From the NCBI GenBank assembly GCA_025403435.1, contig CM046333.1:30401521-30465520 (forward strand): a DNA stretch of 64,000 nucleotides, written 5' to 3'. A program made the position numbers and the translations under genes. A model generated the notes under the pieces. That model did no database searches. It was not told the origin of the DNA and worked only from the letters and a program-made list of their open reading frames with translations. This document shows, one piece after another, positions 49,124 to 60,972 of the stretch; the first letter of the stretch is position 1; every line of letters begins with the position of its first letter. This DNA is from Artocarpus heterophyllus. Its lineage: Eukaryota; Streptophyta; Magnoliopsida; Rosales; Moraceae.

Positions 49124-52100
49124 ATGAGCAGCAGCGACACTTCCAAGCCAAAGGAAAGCTGCTTCTGCTGCTATTGCATTTCCCACAAATTCTCCCATGC
49201 AGCTTCTGAAAACCCCAATAAAATCGCCATCGTTCACTCCTCCGGCGAATTCCGAGCTCTCGCCGCCGCCGACCTCCCTAACTCGGCGCCGTCATCGTCG
49301 TCTTCTTCACCGCCGCTCTACCATGGTGACTGCTGCTTCACCTACACACAGCTTCTTTCCGCCGTCGATTCTCTCGCCTCTCGCCTCCGCTCCCTCCGCG
49401 TCCGCACGCAGGCGCCAGCCGTATTCGGAATATACATTCCGCCGTCGGCGGACTACGTGGCGGCGGTGCTGGCCGTGATCAGGTATGGCGAGGCGTTTCT
49501 GCCTCTGGATCCTTCCTGGCCGAAAGCTAGGGTTTTGTCAATCATTGCTTCGTCGCACGTCGATCTCGTCATCGCGAGCAAATCTCCTTTTGGCGCGGTA
49601 TCGAGCACAAATTGGATCGCGGAGTCGGGAAATTTTCGTGTCTTGTGGTTTTCGCTTGAAGAAGAAGCAGAAGAAGAAAAAGAAGGAAATGGAGAGTCTC
49701 GAGCTTTGGATTGGCCGTGCGAGATTGGAGAACAGAGGTCTTTCTGTTACGTGATGTACACTTCCGGATCAACAGGGAAGCCCAAAGGTGTTTGTGGAAC
49801 TGAAAAAGGTAGCACATTTCTGTGTTCATCTGAACTATTGAATTCATTTTTGTTCTTTTTCTATAATCAAAAAGTCTTGTAGGTCTTTTGAACCGATTCT
49901 TGTGGATGCAAGAATTGTATCGTTTGAGTGGAGAGGAAATTTTGTTGTTCAAGACGTCGATAAGCTTTATTGATCACTTGCAAGAGTTTCTCAGCCCTGT
50001 TCTCACTGCTTGTACGTTGGTCATTCCTCATTTCAACAAGCTAAAGCAAAATGTGTTTTCTATTGTCGATTTTATACAGGTATTTTTATCTCCCTTTTGT
50101 GGGTTTCTAATGGTAGTGTGCTTATTACTTGAAGGCTCATGTTACGCAAATATAAATTTGGATTTTCTTGATCAGTAAAAGACATATAATGCTTAACTGA
50201 TAGAGGAGAGATTTTATATTTTGATGTTTCTTGCTTTCTGGTTCAGGACTCGGGAGAGAAATGTTAATACCAACTATATCATGTATGAATTATTTGTTTT
50301 CTCTTAATGCTTTTGTAGGCTTATTCTATTGATAGGTTTACTGCTGTTCCATCGCTGATGAGAGCAATCCTTCCTACTTTGGAAAGCCGGCACGACAGAG
50401 GTGTTCTTAGTTCATTGAAATTGTTAGTGCTAAGTGGTGAAAGGCTGTCTTTGTCTTTGTGGAATTCGCTATCCAAGATATTACCAGGGACCTCTATTCT
50501 GAATCTGTACGGGAGTACGGAGGTTAGAATTAACATGTTGTTTGGCAAGAGTGGTTTTAACCACTATCTTAGTTATGAACAGTGTAAAGCTCTTATATGC
50601 TACAATAAAAAGGAAAAAGTTGTTACAGTTTTCAGCTCTTGCATGCTACGGTAAAAACAGTTCTAACCAATGGTTCCCACCACCATGCCGAACACCCTAT
50701 AAGGCTGTCCTTTTTGAACTGATCTAATTGATGTTTTGAGTTTCTCAATTTCTTGGTTTGATGAACCCTACAGTAAAAACAGTTCTAACCAATGGTTCCC
50801 ACCACCATGCCAAACACCCTATAAGGCTGTCCTTTTTGAACTGATCAAATTGATGTTTTGAGTTTCTCAATTTCTTGGTTTGATGAAATCTTAAGATAGT
50901 TGTGGCTGTTTTCTACATTTTCTTAGTTCTCTTTCTTTTGATTTATTGATTTATTTGTTTTGATAAGAGAAATTCATTTCATTGATTATGAATCGAGCAC
51001 AATGGAAAGAGGGTGAAAAATCTTTGAATAAAAAAAAAAAAAAAAGAAAGCTAAAATGAAAATAAAACAAAAAACATAAAGGAAAGAACAAAAATAGAAG
51101 AAGAACATGTAACATGTCCTTCCAGTTTAGAACAATCGAAGAATAAGGAAGATCCTTAAAAGCTTTATTCATAATATACCCAAGACATCTTTGGATTGGA
51201 GTAATATTAGACTTGTTTCCTGGGTTGTTTTTGAGAAGAAAATGCTTCTTTTATTGATATAATGATCTAGTAAAAAGAAGTATAAAGGATGAGATATATT
51301 TGGGGCAAAAAGAAAAAAATAAAATGAAACTTGTTTTCTTGTTTTGTCGGAGCAAAAGATAATATGAGATGTAAATTCACCTGGTGGATAGCCTTTTTTT
51401 GTTAGAAATTCATTTCATTGATTATTAATCAAGCACGATGGAAAGAGGCTGAAAAATCCTTGAATAGAAAAAAAGAAGGCTAAAATGAAATAAAACAAGA
51501 AACATAAAGAAAAGAACAAAACTAGAAGAACAACATGTAACATGTCCTTCCAATTAAAAACAATCAAAGAATAAGGAAGATCCTTAAAAGCTTTATTGAT
51601 AATATACCCAAGACATCTTTGGATTGGAGTAATCTTATACTTGTTTTCTTTGTTGTTTTTTAATAAGAAAATGCTTCTTTTATTGATATAATGATCCAAT
51701 AAAAGAAGCATGAAGGACAAGGTATCCTTGGGGCGAAAGGAAAAACAATAAAATGAGACTTGTTTTCTTGGTTTGTTGGGGCAAAAGATAATTTGAGATG
51801 TAATTTCACTTGGTGGATAGTCTTTTTTTTTTTTAAGGCAAGTTACCACATTTTAAGATAAAACATTGGATTATTGTAGAAATTTGGTTGTTTTCTGATC
51901 TATTGGGTGATAACATCCTGCTTTTTCTTAAGTTTCCTGCATGAATGTCGGTATCTTTTCTTTGTTAATGACTACAACATGCAAACATCTTATGTCCACA
52001 TAACATATCATGTTTAGCATACTGGCCTTTGGCTTATAAGGGGATTTACATGGCACCATTTTTCTCTTTGGACATCAATTATTCTTTTTGGGGGTTTTTT

Positions 52101-55100
52101 GTTTTTTGTTTTATTGTTTTGTTTTTGTGTTTTTTTTTTTTAATTATCTTTTTCCCCCTTAACTTTTAGGTTATAATCTTTAAAAGTTGGTTGTGATAGC
52201 CTACAATTAGTCTTCTAGTTGGGTGTCAACTTAGTTGGCCTGTGACTAGTTGAACATGATGCTTGATGCTGCCCGATTTATATATATATATATAACATCT
52301 TTTATCTTAACGAAAAAGTGCAAATTTTCTTCCAGGTTCATGATTTATTGCTGACATGTGAATTATTAAAACAGGTATCTGGTGATTGTACTTATTTTGA
52401 TTGCAAGAGGCTGCCAATGATTTTAAAGACTGAGACACTAACTAGTGTTCCAATTGGTGTACCTGTTGCTAATTGTGATGTAGTTCTTGTTGATGATGAT
52501 GAGTTGGCCAATTATGGAGAAATATACGTTTCCGGTCTTTGCAATTCTATTGGATACTATGATTCTACGTTTATGTCTCTGGATCAAGTAAAGTTGCTCC
52601 GATACCATGCCAATCGTGGTTGTGCAAGCGGATGTGGGGATAAATTATATTTCAGGACTGGTGATTTTGCCAAAAGGCTTCCAGGTGGTGACTTAGTTTT
52701 CTTGGGCAGAAAAGACCGGACTATTAAGCTGAATGGGCAACGTATTGCTTTAGAGGAAATTGAGGATGCATTAAGGGGACATCCATATGTAATTGATGCT
52801 GCAGTTATCTCCCATAAAGCTCGAGGAGGAATTGAATTACTGGGAGCATTTTTAATCTTAGAAAAGGAGGAAAGAAGCAATGAAATTTTGAGATCTCAAT
52901 TTAAATGTTGGATGCTTGACAAACTTCCATTAGTTATGGTTCCTAACTTTTTCATTTACACTGAAGCATTTCCTATGACTTCTAGTGGAAAAGTTGATTA
53001 TGAGTCATTGACATCAGAATTTCTTATGAAGCATGTCCAGAATGAGATTGAGGCTACTGGAAATGTTAACCTATTGCAAGTTCTTAAAAAGGTTTGCTTT
53101 CCCCGCTAATCTGTAAAATGGTGTACTTTCTCTAGCGTCTCTCTTAATAATCCAAATTGGGTGCTTTACAGTTTACTTTTGAAGCTTTATTTGGTCAGCT
53201 AGAAATGTGAACTTTGGAAAAGAAGGAATCAAGGAAACTGATGATAGTTAGGAGACTCAGAATTCATATGTTTATTTATAGTTTTTTTCTTTGGTAGCTA
53301 AAAGTGTATTTTCAAAAAGAAGGAAACCAGTGACAACTGATAGTGGTCTAAGAATTCATGTGTATCCATTATATATATATATATATATATATGTATGGGC
53401 CTTTTGACAGTTCTTTTGTAAGATATTTATGTGCCCTTGTTTATTTACACATGCTAATTTTAACAAGGATTTTCCTCTTCAGAATGCTGAGCATTTCCCT
53501 TGTTGGAAACATTAGTCATATTGCTTTGGCGTTCATATATAGAACAAGAACCCATTTTACTGGAAATTCTCTCTAAATCTTCAGTTCGGTTTCTAATTTA
53601 CAGATTTATTGGTTGACCTTGTTTGACTGTCCAAGTATCATTGGCATCAAAACTAAAGGAAAGGGCAGACCGCTTATGTCATATTGTTTAAACTTTTATG
53701 GTTCATTTCACGTTTATTAATCTGTGAGAATGGAATTATGTACATTTAGCTACATTAATCTTGAGAATCTTTTGAGTAGGAAAGTCTCTGTTTGATGGAT
53801 TGCAGGCCTTTCGTGATGTATTAATGGTTGAAGAAGTTTCTGATGACGACGACTTCTTTATGGTGGGTGGAAATTCCATCGCTGCTGCACATCTTTCAAA
53901 TAACCTAGGAATTGACATGAGATTGCTTTATTCCTTTCCAAGCCCGTCTAAGCTTTGTGCTACTCTTCTTGAGAGGAAAACATCATTGGATTTAGACTTG
54001 AGAAACGATGCTGATTGGGAGACGAAGCTGAAAGAGGGAAAAGGGAACTTGGCCGATGCTTCTTTTTCACCAAACATTGAATCAGGGCTTAAATTACACA
54101 GAACTCTTCATGGAAAGAATGAAAATCATGCTGATATCTCCAAAAGGTTGAAGCTGGACTCAAAGTTAAACAATACTTCTGAGGGCTTTACTCTGGTAGA
54201 TCAGTATCCATGGAGTGCAGCCTCAATGTGTTTTTTGTGTTCATTCAGTCGCTGCAACAAGTTTATACATGAAGGTGATGACAGGATGAATCGTGTTCAC
54301 CAAGAAAATTGTGCAGAAGTCCCAAGAGACAGAAAAGTTTCAATGCGAGAGTTATGGAAAGTTCACATGGGATCTTGTGTTGATGCGTCACCCCTTATTG
54401 TGTTTAAAGGCCCAGACATCCACTTATATATTGGATCTCACTCGCATGAATTTCTGTGTGTTAATGCTCGAAGGTGAGAGCTATACCTTTTCATCTTATC
54501 TTTATACAGATTGTGTTCATCATCATAGATATTGTTGTAACTTTTGGAGACCATTGTGTTCTTTGTGTTCCAATGACACGTGTCCAACTATGCTTTAATC
54601 TTTTTCATTTATAAGGATTTGTTGAAGTTACTTGAAATTTTTAAAGTTGATGCTGATATGATTTATTTAATATGCTGTACTTTCCCCTCCTGAAGGTGAT
54701 TCTGATCGATCATGAATGATATGACTTGATTAAATACTGTTTTTGGGAGGAAAAAGAAAACTGCTTTATTAGGAATTAGGATCCCTGACACCCTGTACCT
54801 TTTTTCCTTTCTTTATTTTTTATTTTTGGCAAGGATAGTGTGGTTGTATTCAATTCAATTTTTTAAGAATTTCCATTCAGTTATTGACAAGAAATTGTTT
54901 TCTTTGAAAAGAAAGCAATATAGAAAAAGAAAACACTGTACTTCATATGTCATTAAGAAAATAGAGGTCAGCAAGCAACTATAACATCAATAATATAAAT
55001 TAAGTGATCCATTTGATTAACAAAGCAGATATGTGGTGTATAACATATATAGTATCAAAGCAGGAAACTTCTAGTAGCTTAGGTGGTTTTCTAGCAAATG

Positions 55101-56312
55101 GTTTCATTTAGGCCAAGCACAGGGCAAGAATTATCTAAATTAGCAGCATGGATATCCACTTTAAATATATAATTGTACTATCATATACTTTGGTTTAGTG
55201 GCTATGTCCAGTGGAAAATCCAGCTAGAAGGACGGATTGAATGTTCAGCAGCTATTCTTGGTTACTTTTCTCAGGTTGAGCTATCAATTTACTATCCTTT
55301 TGCTTATAAGCTTTATTAATCTGTCCCAATCTTTCTTTTGTGACTGCTTCATAGCTCTCACACGGGGTACTCATTCCAGGTTGTTGTTGGGTGCTACCAA
55401 GGGAAATTATATTTTATTGATTCTTCAAATGGCAATATCTGTTGGACTTTCCAAACATCTGGTGAGGTATGGCTGGCCTAATACTTGGGAACTATGGTTT
55501 TCTATGTTCTTGTATATACGATAACGGAGTCCTTTGATTGGTCTAATTGTTGATAAATTCATTATATGAAGGTGAAGTCTCAGCCAGTTGTCGACACTCG
55601 AAACCAACTGATCTGGTAAATTTTTTTTTCCTTGAATTATTTCTACAATAACTGCTACAAAACAGGACCTAGTCTACATACTTTGTATTACCTTGTTTCC
55701 CCTGATCAAGACAAACTTCGATATCTGAAAAACTACTTGCAGGTGTGGATCGCATGACCATAACCTATATGCTCTTGACTACATGAATCATTGCTGTGTT
55801 TATGAGGTTCCATGTGGCGGCAGTATATTTGGATCTCCTGTGATTGATGAGGTGAGTTTTACTATTTAAGAAAATCATTGGTTATATAATTAATCTATTT
55901 TTTCTCTGGTTACGGTAACATTTTAAGTTCATGTTTTTCTTTTACAATTTCTAGTTGACTCTCGTACCTGCCCTTGTAGATAATCTTTGTAATATTTTGT
56001 AGGTGGCATGACTTATTTTTGTTTAATTTTGATTCAGTCTTGTTATTCAGTTGTTTTGAGATCATCTCAACTGTTGTGTAGCTTTTGTTTCAGCTTGAAA
56101 ATTTACTTCTACGAAGCTTTATAAATGTGCACAATAGGTTGGGTAGGTTATAGGACGTTTTGTTGGAACGTTTGTCTTTATCATTGTCTTCTCATTTTAA
56201 GTTTCTAATGTGTCCTCTTTTTTTTTTCCCACTTTTTATTATAGTATTGTCACTTGTGTACTTTTGTTTATTATTTTAATGTTGTTTTCTTTTAAATCTT
56301 GGCTTCATTCCC

Positions 56313-56343
<31 letters not shown>

Positions 56344-56401
56344 AAGAAAAAGAAAAAAAAAAGAAAGAAATCTTGGCTTCATTCATTGAGTTTTCCTCCT
56401 C

Positions 56402-56432
<31 letters not shown>

Positions 56433-59400
56433 AAACGTTATCATGGAAAGAAAAGTGGGACAAGGAAGAAAAGAGTGTGGAAAGAACTTATTAGTTTCTG
56501 GTAGTTTATTAACTTGTCTTTTAATTAGTTAGGTGTTGCTTATGTTTATCTAATTTTCATGCAGGTCAACAATGCACTTTATGTGGCTTCGACTAGCGGT
56601 CGGATAACGGCTCTATCAATAAAGGTTAAAAAAAATCAGTAATTATCTGATACAAATGTTGTTTGATTAACTTTGCCATCATTTTTAGCTACGGTTGTTT
56701 TGGTCACGTTACTCATTTAGAATGCAGGCTTTGCCATTTAATATTTTGTGGCAGCTTGAGTTAGAAGTGCCAGTGTTTGGATCTCTTGCCATTAGTTCTC
56801 TGACTGGAAATTGTATGTGTTTCATTTTAATCCTGGTTCTGTCAGTATTGTCATAACCTACGTTATCTTGTATTTTGTTTTATTATTTTAAATGAATATC
56901 TTCCCTTTTTTATCTGTTGGCCTTTTTTTTTAAAGAACAACCTACATTATCTTGTAATTTTATTATTTTTAAATGAATATCTTGCATTTTTTATCTGTTA
57001 GCCTTTTTTTTAAAGAAAAACCTACATTATATTATTATTATTATTATTGTTATTATTAGTAAATACAATTTCTTTTTCTTCTTCTTCTTCTTATTATTAT
57101 TATTAAATGCAGTTATATGCTGCCTGGTGGATGGACATGTACTAGCATTGCATCCAAGTGGATCCATTAACTGGAAGGTATATTCTTTGTTGTTTAAAAT
57201 CCAAATTCTAGGCTTACTTCATATTCTTGTAGTATTATCGTATTGGCATGATATCTTTAATCCGCTGAAGAACATTAGCGTGATGGTGTATCCATCATTA
57301 TTGCAAGTCCTAGTCCTCAAGCGTGCACTATTAGAGAACTTTGTATAATATTTTTTTCATAGCTATTAGTGGATGATTTTAGAATGGAACGGAAATTTAT
57401 ACTATAGACTAGAGGTGTTCACGGATTGGATTTTGCTGATTTAAGGTCAATCTGCAATCTAATCCAAAACCTTTCGATTGAGAAAATCTCAATCCGCAAT
57501 TCAATCCAAAACTTTTGGGTTGGATTTATGGATTCAAGGATTGAGCTATGACTTTTAAAAATAAGAATATTGAAGGTCAATTTTTTCATCATAAAAAATT
57601 AAAATAAACAATCCATAATATAAAATAGCTTTATAAAGCTAAATTTGTTACAACAAATCATTAAGACAACTAGCTTCAATAAAACTTGAAATCAAGTCTT
57701 CTTAAAAGAACAAAAGAGAAACTTAAAATAAAGTATTGTTCATTCATTAACAGTACTTAACTTCAAAGCAATTCAAAATTAAAATATATATATATATATA
57801 TATTTGGGGTTACAGGATGCTGGATTAGACGGATTAAGAATTCCTTAATCTGTAATCTAATTCAAAACCTTCGGATTGGGATTTTTTCAACCTGTTACCA
57901 ATCTAAACCTTTTCCTAATCCAATTTGAAACCTTTGGCTTGGATTCAATTGAGCGGATTGACAGATTTCATAAACACCCCTACTAGACTCAACTTGCTTA
58001 TCATATATTCCCCACAAGCTACATTGCAGCTTGATGCCGTAATAGCACCATGTCAAATCATTTTTTGCAAGGAAAAAAGTGGTGATGCATTGAAGGGAAA
58101 TTCTTTGTGCATTTTCAGCTATTTAACTCTGTCTATGATGTGGTTATAGTCATCTGAAGGAAAATTATTGGTGTATTTAATGTCAGAAGTAAAATGCTTT
58201 AGAGGTAGAGGATATTTAACTAGTTCCTCAGGGCATATGCTTAGGAACTTATAAAGATATTTGTGCAAAACATACATCGGTGTGGTTTTTCTCCATTTGA
58301 GTTGTAGCATCTAATTAACAGCACCTGATTGGCGTGTCTGCATGCCTGTATATTAGATCCCATGAGAGATTATGTGATTTATTATCTTTTATTTTCTTTT
58401 GCTGATGCATTATTTTGCAAATGAATTCTTGAGTGTATTATTTGTGCTTGCTTTTTCTCATTTATTTTTTATTGTTTTTCTTATGTTTTCTTTTTTCACT
58501 ATTTTCTTTTCTCCTGCTGGTGGTGTTATTCTCTCAGCATAAAATTCCCGGTCCTATATTTGCCGGAGCTTGCATATGCTCTTCTTTTCCTTCTCAGGTG
58601 CATTTTTATGAACAATAGCTTCACCCTGGTTTTTTTTTTTTAAAGCAGTAGTTTCATTGATCAATGTATAGTCTGAAAGAAGACGCCATGACGTATTAAG
58701 CATAGTCCATGATATCTTATTCGTCCTTTTTTTTCTCTCCACAGGTGCTCATATGTTCTAGAGATGGAAGTGTATATTCATTTGAACCTGTAAGTTCCTG
58801 CATCTATTTTGCGTGGAGCATCAATTTTCTCATGTGTTCTTTTGTTATATGTCTTTATTATTTCATTTTCTATTTTTTTGATAATTATAAACTACTATGG
58901 TGGGGTTGTCTAACTTGTATTTCTTTGAATTACATATATCTGTTTAGCATTGGCTTCATGCAAGGACGAGTTTGAGGCTTTGATCCTGTCAGTGAGGCTA
59001 CATGTTTAATGGATGGCTAATCCCTCACACAAGCACATGTTTTCTTCGTTTAACATTTACGTCCTTGTGGTTATCATAAAGGGTATTTGATAGGTCGTGG
59101 TTTAGACCACTTTCTCAGTTATAAACAATATAAAGCTTTACATACTACAGTAACAATAAAAAAAACACTACAGTGTAAAGCTTTTACATGCTACAGTCAA
59201 AACAGTTCTAACCACCCCGCCAAATACCCTAGCATTTCTACAGTTGGAGCCATGTCACCCAGCCTGAATTATGTAATACTGTGTCTCATTCTAATGCCTC
59301 TGCATGACGTGTTGTTCTGGCTATCCGATTAGGGTGATAGTAGAAAAATCACTGTTGTAAGCTTGGTTTCTTTCATGGGGTGTGGTATGAGCAAGAAAAA

Positions 59401-59950
59401 ACAAGGAGAAAATAATATGCCCACTTTGTATATAATAGTAAAACCACTTAGCCTGTATTGAATGCGTAATGTAGTTTTATTTCTTAAATATACTAATTTT
59501 ACGATTATTTTAGTTGCCCAAATTTCACATTGATGACTGTTGTTCTCAATCCAGGAGAAGGGCAATCTACTATGGGAATACAGTGTTGGGGATCCGATTA
59601 CTGCGTCGGCTTATGTTGATGAGCAGTTGTGCTTGACATATGATTCTTCCCTTTCGTCAGAGAGGTAAATGAACTTAATAGAGAATTGGCTTAGCATATG
59701 TACCATTCTTATCATCCTTCCTATATAAGCTAATTTAATAACGCTTTTCAGGTTGGTTTGCGTCTGTTCTAGCTCTGGAAGCATAATTTTGCTCCGAGTG
59801 AACATGGATGCCACCAGAGAAGCAGATGTTGAGGAATTTGCAAGGCTAAACCTCCAAGGAGATATGTTTTCTTCTCCTGTGATGATTGGTGGCAGAATTT
59901 TTGTTGGTTGCCGGGACGATTACGTGCACTGTGTTGCTGTTAATATATGA
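49124..59950 (+). CDS. AAE19: AASDH/ACSF4-type protein: adenylation domain, acyl carrier domain, PQQ/WD-like propeller (plant acyl-activating enzyme 19)
   Basis: Sixteen exons with GT-AG junctions give an uninterrupted 3,411-nt frame (1,136 residues): 49124-49808, 49883-50079, 50319-50522, 52375-53091, 53806-54473, 55199-55274, 55380-55466, 55572-55615, 55743-55851, 56565-56624, 56728-56812, 57113-57177, 58538-58597, 58745-58789, 59555-59664, 59752-59950. Residues ~25-590 are an ANL adenylation domain: [11 protein letters not shown] (212-222), NLYGSTE (356-362), YFRTGDF (454-460), [18 protein letters not shown] (473-490) and the C-terminal lysine in TSSGKVDY (Lys568). A carrier domain follows, with the phosphopantetheine Ser625 in GGNSI. 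A Ser/charge-rich linker (~640-780) leads to a beta-propeller (~780-1136) with repeated [12 protein letters not shown] and [14 protein letters not shown] words. The family is known from animals, where the enzyme has been reported to activate beta-alanine. The plant substrate is unknown, and the symbol rests on resemblance to the Arabidopsis protein. Confidence 0.93.
50537..50699. mobile_element. MITE in intron 3
   Basis: The ends GTTGTTTGGCAAGAGTGG and, inverted, AGGGTGTTCGGCATGGTGG are imperfect inverted repeats. The interior (AGTTATGAACAGTGTAAAGC... CATGCTACGGTAAAAACAG) matches the element in intron 14 of the same gene. The superfamily is uncertain because the target duplication is not clear. 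Confidence 0.65.
50648..50886. repeat. Tandem duplication of about 121 bp in intron 3
   Basis: The block from GTAAAAACAGTTCTAACC to TTCTTGGTTTGATGA occurs at about 50651-50765 and again at about 50772-50886, with only a few differences. It overlaps the right end of the MITE. Confidence 0.85.
50967..51836. repeat. Tandem duplication of about 435 bp in intron 3
   Basis: Copy 1 starts GAAATTCATTTCATTGATTA near 50969 and copy 2 near 51405. Both continue through AACATGTAACATGTCCTTCCA, TACCCAAGACATCTTTGG and TTTATTGATATAATGATC to GGTGGATAG. The minus-strand open frames here (50951-51172, 51415-51849) are Phe/Leu-rich by-products of A/G-rich DNA. Confidence 0.88.
53371..53392. repeat. (TA)n microsatellite in intron 4
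   Basis: About eleven AT units before GTATGGGCC. Confidence 0.8.
56294..56384. repeat. C24/A-rich homopolymer tract between 17-bp direct repeats, intron 9
   Basis: AAATCTTGGCTTCATTC occurs at 56294-56310 and again at 56368-56384. The 57 bp between them are 23 further C residues followed by A-rich DNA (AAAAAGAAAAAGAAAA). A second T22-A10 tract follows at about 56403-56435. Confidence 0.85.
57029..57112. repeat. (TTA)n and (CTT)n microsatellites at the end of intron 11
   Basis: ATT/TTA repeats at 57029-57058, CTT repeats at 57074-57091 and TTA repeats at 57092-57105, just before the exon 12 acceptor. Confidence 0.75.
57410..57982. mobile_element. hAT-like MITE in intron 12, 573 bp
   Basis: The ends TAGAGGTGTTCACGG and, inverted, TAGGGGTGTTTATG are related. 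The flanking octamers CTATAGAC (57402-57409) and CTAGACTC (57983-57990) are similar but not identical. The interior is built from AATCCAAAACCTTTCGGATTGG-like words on both strands, a pattern common in plant hAT-derived MITEs. It contains a (TA)n run at 57785-57803. Confidence 0.6.
59081..59230. mobile_element. MITE in intron 14, 150 bp
   Basis: The ends GGGTATTTGATAGGTCGTGG and, inverted, AGGGTATTTGGCGGGGTGG are strong inverted repeats. The interior shares CTCAGTTATAAACAATATAAAG and TACATGCTACAGT words with the element in intron 3. No coding content, and no clear target duplication. Confidence 0.75.
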
Positions 59951-60444
59951 AGCATAAATCCGATGAGCATAGAAGCCTGGTGCCAAACCCAAAGTGTCCC
60001 TTCAAGCAAGAAAGCACGTGGGGGAAGAAAGCAGCAGCGGAAAATGCCTTTTTCGCCACCACAAGTAAATAACGAGAGTTAGAATTTCTTATGGTTTTGA
60101 TAGAGAGAGAGTGGGATGCTGTGGTGGACAAAGAGAAAGTTGTCAAGGGTCCTTCTAAAATGAAATCAATTACGCTCAGTTTCATTTTCATTTTTTACGA
60201 CAAAGGATGCAAAAAAAAAAAAAAAAGAAAAAAGAAAAAAGACTATTCAGAAATAGAATTTACGTAAATGTTTCTTTTAAAAAATTATATAAAATGTATT
60301 GTGCACAAATAGGAAACAACGATGCCCGCTTTTATTGCTAGTGCATTTTATATATTAGTTTGAAACCGTCCAGGCTCCAACCAAAATCACCAGACAGACA
60401 AACCGAGACAGCTTTATTTCCATTTTCTTGTATTACCCTTCTTC
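59951..60444. other. 3' UTR and intergenic gap
   Basis: Downstream of the AAE19-like stop. It holds an A-rich tract at 60211-60240 and the short leader of the next gene. I could not identify the polyadenylation site with certainty. Confidence 0.5.
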
Positions 60445-60972
60445 ATGGACCAGAGGAAAGAAGATGTCAGGGTCTATATCATCTCCGGTTTCTTCTTCTC
60501 CTGCATAGTCTTTGGCGGCATCTTCCTTGGCCTATACATGTTTCTCCCTGAAACTCAATCATCAGCTTGGTATCCCATTGCAGGAATGATGCTTGTCTCT
60601 GTACCCTGGACCTTTTGGTTCTTCACCCTCTTGTACCGCTGCTTCAGACCCGACCAACCTCCCCCGCAATTCGACAATAGTGCCCGCTTCTCCAAGGGTG
60701 GCAGCGGCACCCGTGATCTGTCAACAGCATCCAATGGCAGCGCCGCAGTGGTTGCAGCAGCCAACCCTTTACCCCCTGAGTCTCCAGTCAGGGAGTCCCC
60801 TGGTTGTGGCGGGTGCGAGCGACGGGTTCAATTTGGGCCGGTTGTTGTTTTGGGAGACCAGGGAGAAGGCCATGCAGGCGCAGCAACGAGGAGGGATCAT
60901 CAAGAACATGAAGCGAACGAGGCTTCAAATTGCTCTAGAGAAAGCGAAATGCCTTTAAAATTATCGATTTAG
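60445..60972 (+). CDS. Small two-helix membrane protein, plant-specific, function unknown
   Basis: An intronless 175-codon frame begins MDQRKEDVRVYIISGFFFSC in a good plant start context. Two hydrophobic segments lie at about residues 11-33 (VYIISGFFFSCIVFGGIFLG) and 44-66 (AGMMLVSVPWTFWFFTLLYR), separated by a short LPETQSSAWYP loop, with a basic YRCFRP after the second. The rest is soluble, Pro/Gly/Ser-rich. It includes ERRVQFGPVVVLG and a C-terminal ESEMPLKLSI, which look conserved in character, and I recall plant hypothetical proteins of this layout. No catalytic motif. It probably sits in a membrane with its long tail on one side. An overlapping frame (60593-60958) is also open but lacks such features. 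Confidence 0.75.
   Translation: MDQRKEDVRVYIISGFFFSCIVFGGIFLGLYMFLPETQSSAWYPIAGMMLVSVPWTFWFFTLLYRCFRPDQPPPQFDNSARFSKGGSGTRDLSTASNGSAAVVAAANPLPPESPVRESPGCGGCERRVQFGPVVVLGDQGEGHAGAATRRDHQEHEANEASNCSRESEMPLKLSI

Larger units (their letters stand above)
50523..52374 (+). other. Intron 3 of the AAE19-like gene, repeat-rich
   Basis: The longest intron of the gene. It contains a MITE (about 50537-50699), a ~121-bp duplication overlapping the MITE end, and a ~435-bp tandem duplication. The sequence just before the true acceptor (52336-52374) also offers an earlier AG, but only GTATCTGGTGAT at 52375 continues the conserved GSTE-VSGDC junction in frame. Confidence 0.85.

Noticed and set aside
49197..49952. 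Overlapping frames around exon 1 of the AAE19-like gene (49197-49478, 49485-49754, 49569-49952 minus)
   Set aside because: Shadows of the real exon; only the frame from 49124 continues through conserved splice junctions.
50951..51849. Two related minus-strand frames (50951-51172, 51415-51849) as a duplicated antisense gene
   Set aside because: They arise from the tandem duplication in intron 3, are Phe/Leu-rich from A/G-rich DNA, and differ by stops; no motif.
52336..52374. Extra coding sequence before exon 4 (frame open from 52318)
   Set aside because: Using the earlier acceptor would insert residues between GSTE and VSGDC, a junction that is continuous in the family; the AG at 52374 fits exactly.
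60593..60958. 121-codon frame overlapping the small membrane protein
   Set aside because: It lacks membrane segments and conserved-looking motifs and starts inside the other frame; the frame from 60445 has the better start and features.
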